Of a stretch of 40,501 nucleotides of DNA, positions 37,474-40,501 are shown in pieces (position 1 is the stretch's first letter; the number at the start of each line of letters is the position of its first letter). The stretch is from Deltaproteobacteria bacterium. Its GTDB lineage: Bacteria; UBA10199; SPLOWO2-01-44-7. Made by a program: the position numbers and the translations under genes. The stretch covers positions 1-40,501 of the forward strand of contig JACRBV010000059.1 in NCBI GenBank assembly GCA_016213065.1, read 5' to 3'. Below the pieces are notes generated by a model that was not told where the DNA came from, ran no database searches, and saw only the letters and a program-made list of their open reading frames with translations.

Positions 37474-40400
37474 TCTTTCCTGCTCTCATTTTGATAAGGG
37501 CAGATAAACTTAAGAGTGCGAGGAAAATTTTACCCAGTTTTTCTTTTAGAGAACCCGTTTCATTTTTATTCAGAGAACAGCCGCCCGAAATTTTGTAACC
37601 TTGCGGTGTTGATTCCTCGCCGCCTTGTGCAACGGTTACACCTTCTTCCTGTGTTTGCGCCGCGGGTGTGATGGGAGGAATGACCGCGGCTTTGCTCAAC
37701 TGGAATGTCTGGCAGGCTGAAGCATCGCCCGGATCTTTTGCGCAGACTTCACCTTGAACAGGCCATGCCACACCTTTCGCCGCGTCAGCCTCTTTGCCGG
37801 TGACAACCAACCCCTTTGCCGCCACATTGACCGTTACATCCTGAACGGGCGGCAAGCCCCTGTTGGTAAGGGTTGCTTCATTGCAGTCGGACGCGTCAAT
37901 CCAGTGATCCAGAATGACCCCATTCGCGTCTTTCAAATGAGTGGCACAGTTAAGTTTGTCTTCCATAATGTCGCTCGCCTCAATGGAAACCTTGCCCGTC
38001 TTGCCGTCGAACTGAGGTTCGATTTTTACCTCGGGCTTCTCATTAATATTATAGAAGACGACCAGACGCGTTCCGAGTGGTTTGGAATCTTTAGCATCAA
38101 CAACTTTGCAGAAAGCGGCCAAATCTTTTCCGCCGAAATCTTTTCGCGATAAGGACAAAAGATAAGAGAAATGGGTGCATTGCCAGACGTCGTCATTGTG
38201 GAAATTGTTGAGCGTGGAGTCGGCGGTATAGATTTCCTTGGGAAGTGCCGTCATCTGAATCTGACCCTTTTCGTCAAGGTTTGTTTCGTAGGCCTTCAAA
38301 GTCTGTTCTCCGCCAACAACAACCGTCCACGCATTTTTGGGCTGGAACCACGCGTCTATGGCTTGTGCTTTGTCTTTCAAAGGATTGAAGGCGTCATCAT
38401 TATGAACTTTGCCGGCGTCTTTTTTGCCTTTCGCTCCGCTTGCTTCCTCCGCCAGTTCCTCGATGGTTCCGCTAGTACCGATCCACAGAGCTTTTGGCGC
38501 TTCTTCAGGTTTTTCAAAACGGACGTGTTTTTGCCAATCCTGATTCAACGCAAGTAAAACGGGTTCTTTGGATGTGATCAGAGGCAAACAGTTCCACGCA
38601 TTGCCTGTCTGTCCGCATTCATAAATTTCTGTTACGGCGTCTTTATCGTTTTCATTTTTAGCGGTGACAAAAATGCGAAGACTTGAGTTGTTCTCATCTG
38701 CGCTCTCTATTTTAACAGAACTGATTTCCGTTTTGTCCGTCAGTTCTTTTGGCAGAGCGACAAAGGTAAGTTTGAAGCCATTTTCCGCGGTTATGTCGGG
38801 AGTTAGGAGATCAATACCCAACTTGTGATCGAGATATTCAGCAACGGCGGCGAGTGTGCCGGACATTTGTTTTATTCCATAAATCTTGATTCTTGCAGAA
38901 TCTTTGAAAAGAGTTTTCGGTTCAAAATTCGTTTTTTCATTTGCCACATTTTGGAACCATGCTTCGGCATTTTTGAAATAGAAATAATCCTTGTCGGAAG
39001 CCGCCATGAGCGCATCTGGGAAAGTCGCGAGGAATTTCAGAGGCTCCGAAGTCACAGGATAGCTGTTGACATCAAACTTGCAGTCGGGGGCCATGGCCTT
39101 TGAGGCAATGGTGGCAAGCGCGGAAGAGTCATTATTGTTACAGATGAAGATCAGCCGCTGATTGGCGTAATCATTGGGGGAGACAAGCGTCGCAGAACCG
39201 ACATCACCGCATGGCAGAGAGATGGAGCAAGTTTTGCTGAGATCAAAAATCTCGGAGGACGATGGCGCAACTGTAATGGCCTTGGTTTTTTCAGGCGGCA
39301 CGATCCCTAAGCAATCTTTTTTGCAAGCGCCAACCACCGTGTCGCTGTTATCACTGCCGTTGTCGCAAGCTTCGCCATCATCAACCACGCTATTGCCGCA
39401 GACGGGGGGTTTACCAATTTTCGTTGCGATGATCTGACAGCTCACGCATTTCTGATTTTCCGTCAATGCCGTGACGCCGGGCTCGCAGGTTTCGTTTTGT
39501 CCGGAGTCGTTTGGTGTTTGAATAATGCCGTCGCCGCACCGAGTTTTATCAACCAGCCTGCAGTCGACACATTTTTTGTTGGAATCGGCAGACGAGCCGT
39601 CGCATTGTTCCTCTGCCTCTTGGGTGCCATTACCGCAAACCGCTTTTGCGACTCTTTGGCAATTGGCACAATCCTCCGTTGCCGAATTAAAGGAAGCGGC
39701 GACGTCTGTTTCACAGGCTTCTCCTGTTTCAAGAACATTGTCACCACAAGAGGGAGGTGTGGGGCCGTTACAGATCAAGTTGCAATGGTTTGGCTTGCCG
39801 TTAAGCAAAGTTCCATCATCGCAAGTTTCTGGTGTCTCGATTTTGCCATTGCCGCAAACGGGAGGTGGTGGGTCGCATTGGTCTGGCACGCCGTTGTTAT
39901 TAGTATCGGCGTAAACAAAGGGGAGGCATTCCAGATTGCTGGAGATGCACTGCATGTTGCCATTAACGTCGCACCCGCTGATTGTTTTTTTGCAAGTAAC
40001 ACCGGTTGGTTTTTCCGGATTGGAGCAGACACCGGTTTGAGTATTACAAATTCCAATATCATGACAACCGTCTTGGACACTACAAACTACTGGGGAACCG
40101 CTACAAACTCCAGCATTACAGGCATCAGCTTTTGTGCAGAGATTGTGATCGTCGCAGAAAGTGCCATCAACTTTGGATGTTGCGGCTTCGCAATAAGTGT
40201 TTTTGTTATCATCAGTACATTTATATAGCCCCACCTGCATGCAGTCATTGGCAGAAGCCGGGCAAGTACTACCCGGAGGATTAATCAAAACCGGGCCACC
40301 GCAAAGGCCGCAGGTGTTTTTAGAAAATTGGTTTTTATAAATCCATTGATTGTTTTCACAAACAATGCTGACAGGGTCATCGCAAGCACCCGGGGGTGGT

Positions 40401-40501
40401 TTCGGAATCGAAGTAACAACCCAACCTTTGGCGATGTCACAAGTAGAGCTAACGGAAGTGCATTGATCGCCCGCAGGTTTCACGACAGGATCAAAAGCCC
40501 A
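37460..40501 (-). CDS. Giant Cys-rich surface protein with C-terminal GGCSL-transmembrane tail (paralog B), N-terminus outside window
   Basis: At least 1013 residues; the frame stays open to the window edge, so the start and any signal peptide are missing. The visible part begins with disulfide repeats. At least five Myxococcus-type Cys-rich repeats follow, for example CGNGKIETPETCDDGTL, CGDNVLETGEACETD and CGNSVVDDGEACDNGS, at about 220-400. A large domain shared with paralog A follows, including FYNINEKPEV, LKDANGVILDHWIDASDC and CAKDPGDASACQTFQLSKA. The tail is GYKISGGCSL, a spacer, a membrane helix (LGKIFLALLSLSALI) and a basic end. The two genes are tandem paralogs on one strand, separated by a terminator. 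Adhesion or predator-style surface roles are possible but unproven. Confidence 0.85.
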   Translation of the reverse strand, partial: WAFDPVVKPAGDQCTSVSSTCDIAKGWVVTSIPKPPPGACDDPVSIVCENNQWIYKNQFSKNTCGLCGGPVLINPPGSTCPASANDCMQVGLYKCTDDNKNTYCEAATSKVDGTFCDDHNLCTKADACNAGVCSGSPVVCSVQDGCHDIGICNTQTGVCSNPEKPTGVTCKKTISGCDVNGNMQCISSNLECLPFVYADTNNNGVPDQCDPPPPVCGNGKIETPETCDDGTLLNGKPNHCNLICNGPTPPSCGDNVLETGEACETDVAASFNSATEDCANCQRVAKAVCGNGTQEAEEQCDGSSADSNKKCVDCRLVDKTRCGDGIIQTPNDSGQNETCEPGVTALTENQKCVSCQIIATKIGKPPVCGNSVVDDGEACDNGSDNSDTVVGACKKDCLGIVPPEKTKAITVAPSSSEIFDLSKTCSISLPCGDVGSATLVSPNDYANQRLIFICNNNDSSALATIASKAMAPDCKFDVNSYPVTSEPLKFLATFPDALMAASDKDYFYFKNAEAWFQNVANEKTNFEPKTLFKDSARIKIYGIKQMSGTLAAVAEYLDHKLGIDLLTPDITAENGFKLTFVALPKELTDKTEISSVKIESADENNSSLRIFVTAKNENDKDAVTEIYECGQTGNAWNCLPLITSKEPVLLALNQDWQKHVRFEKPEEAPKALWIGTSGTIEELAEEASGAKGKKDAGKVHNDDAFNPLKDKAQAIDAWFQPKNAWTVVVGGEQTLKAYETNLDEKGQIQMTALPKEIYTADSTLNNFHNDDVWQCTHFSYLLSLSRKDFGGKDLAAFCKVVDAKDSKPLGTRLVVFYNINEKPEVKIEPQFDGKTGKVSIEASDIMEDKLNCATHLKDANGVILDHWIDASDCNEATLTNRGLPPVQDVTVNVAAKGLVVTGKEADAAKGVAWPVQGEVCAKDPGDASACQTFQLSKAAVIPPITPAAQTQEEGVTVAQGGEESTPQGYKISGGCSLNKNETGSLKEKLGKIFLALLSLSALIKMRAGKIRGL

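Overview
The window comes from a Gram-negative bacterium. It carries outer-membrane chaperones (SurA and PpiC types), several lipoproteins with signal peptidase II-like leaders, a type IV prepilin peptidase, and Myxococcus-type cysteine-rich repeats. Gene order such as mfd-ppiC-surA-pdxA and the myxobacterial-style cysteine-rich surface proteins suggest an uncultured deltaproteobacterial-grade lineage. This placement is an inference; no marker here fixes the phylum.

Layout. 1-720: start of an aminoglycoside-phosphotransferase-like kinase (cut by the window edge) and a small IPT/TIG lipoprotein, both on the minus strand. 922-4426: the DNA-damage cluster lexA-dinB-uvrC, followed by an 85-residue orphan. 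5114-10433 (minus strand): mtnA, gatB, a four-helix-bundle/IVP gene, gatA, gatC and a zinc-ribbon protein; the IVP gene splits the gatCAB operon. 10488-13007: a lipoprotein zinc metalloprotease, divergent from a prepilin peptidase. 14343-19355: a tightly packed operon xre-aroK-TPR-aroQ-TPR-ICMT with mostly overlapping stops and starts, then hisS. 19557-21398: aspS. 21437-24250 (minus strand): an orphan and a large lipoprotein. 24396-33341: hemW-gdh, then mfd-ppiC-surA-pdxA. 33441-40501 (minus strand): tRNA-Asp and two giant paralogous cysteine-rich surface proteins sharing a C-terminal GYKISGGCSL plus transmembrane tail; the second runs off the window.

The unusual feature is the density and placement of small dispersed repeats. 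There are (i) degenerate tandem arrays of 7-bp units with different cores (ATGGACN/GTCCATR, CAGCNNT, CAGANNN) plus an 8-bp family (CTCTCTGC); (ii) palindromic elements, including a 57-bp one inside aspS; (iii) paired-hairpin elements of the GCGAAAGC / CCTTCGCAGG type at gene ends; and (iv) longer dispersed elements used as leaders or gene ends. Many lie inside or at the ends of essential genes without breaking the frame. They make a domain insert in AspRS, two inserts in Mfd, a linker in HisS, start codons of PdxA and PpiC, the signal peptide of SurA, the C-termini of AspRS and AroK, and the N-terminus of the IVP protein. Several are arranged as inverted pairs that bracket gene cassettes. This resembles the short tandemly repeated repetitive (STRR) heptamers of filamentous cyanobacteria and the protein-coding palindromic elements of Rickettsia, but in a different kind of bacterium. 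It is the best candidate here for something undescribed, together with the C-terminal GGCSL anchoring signal.
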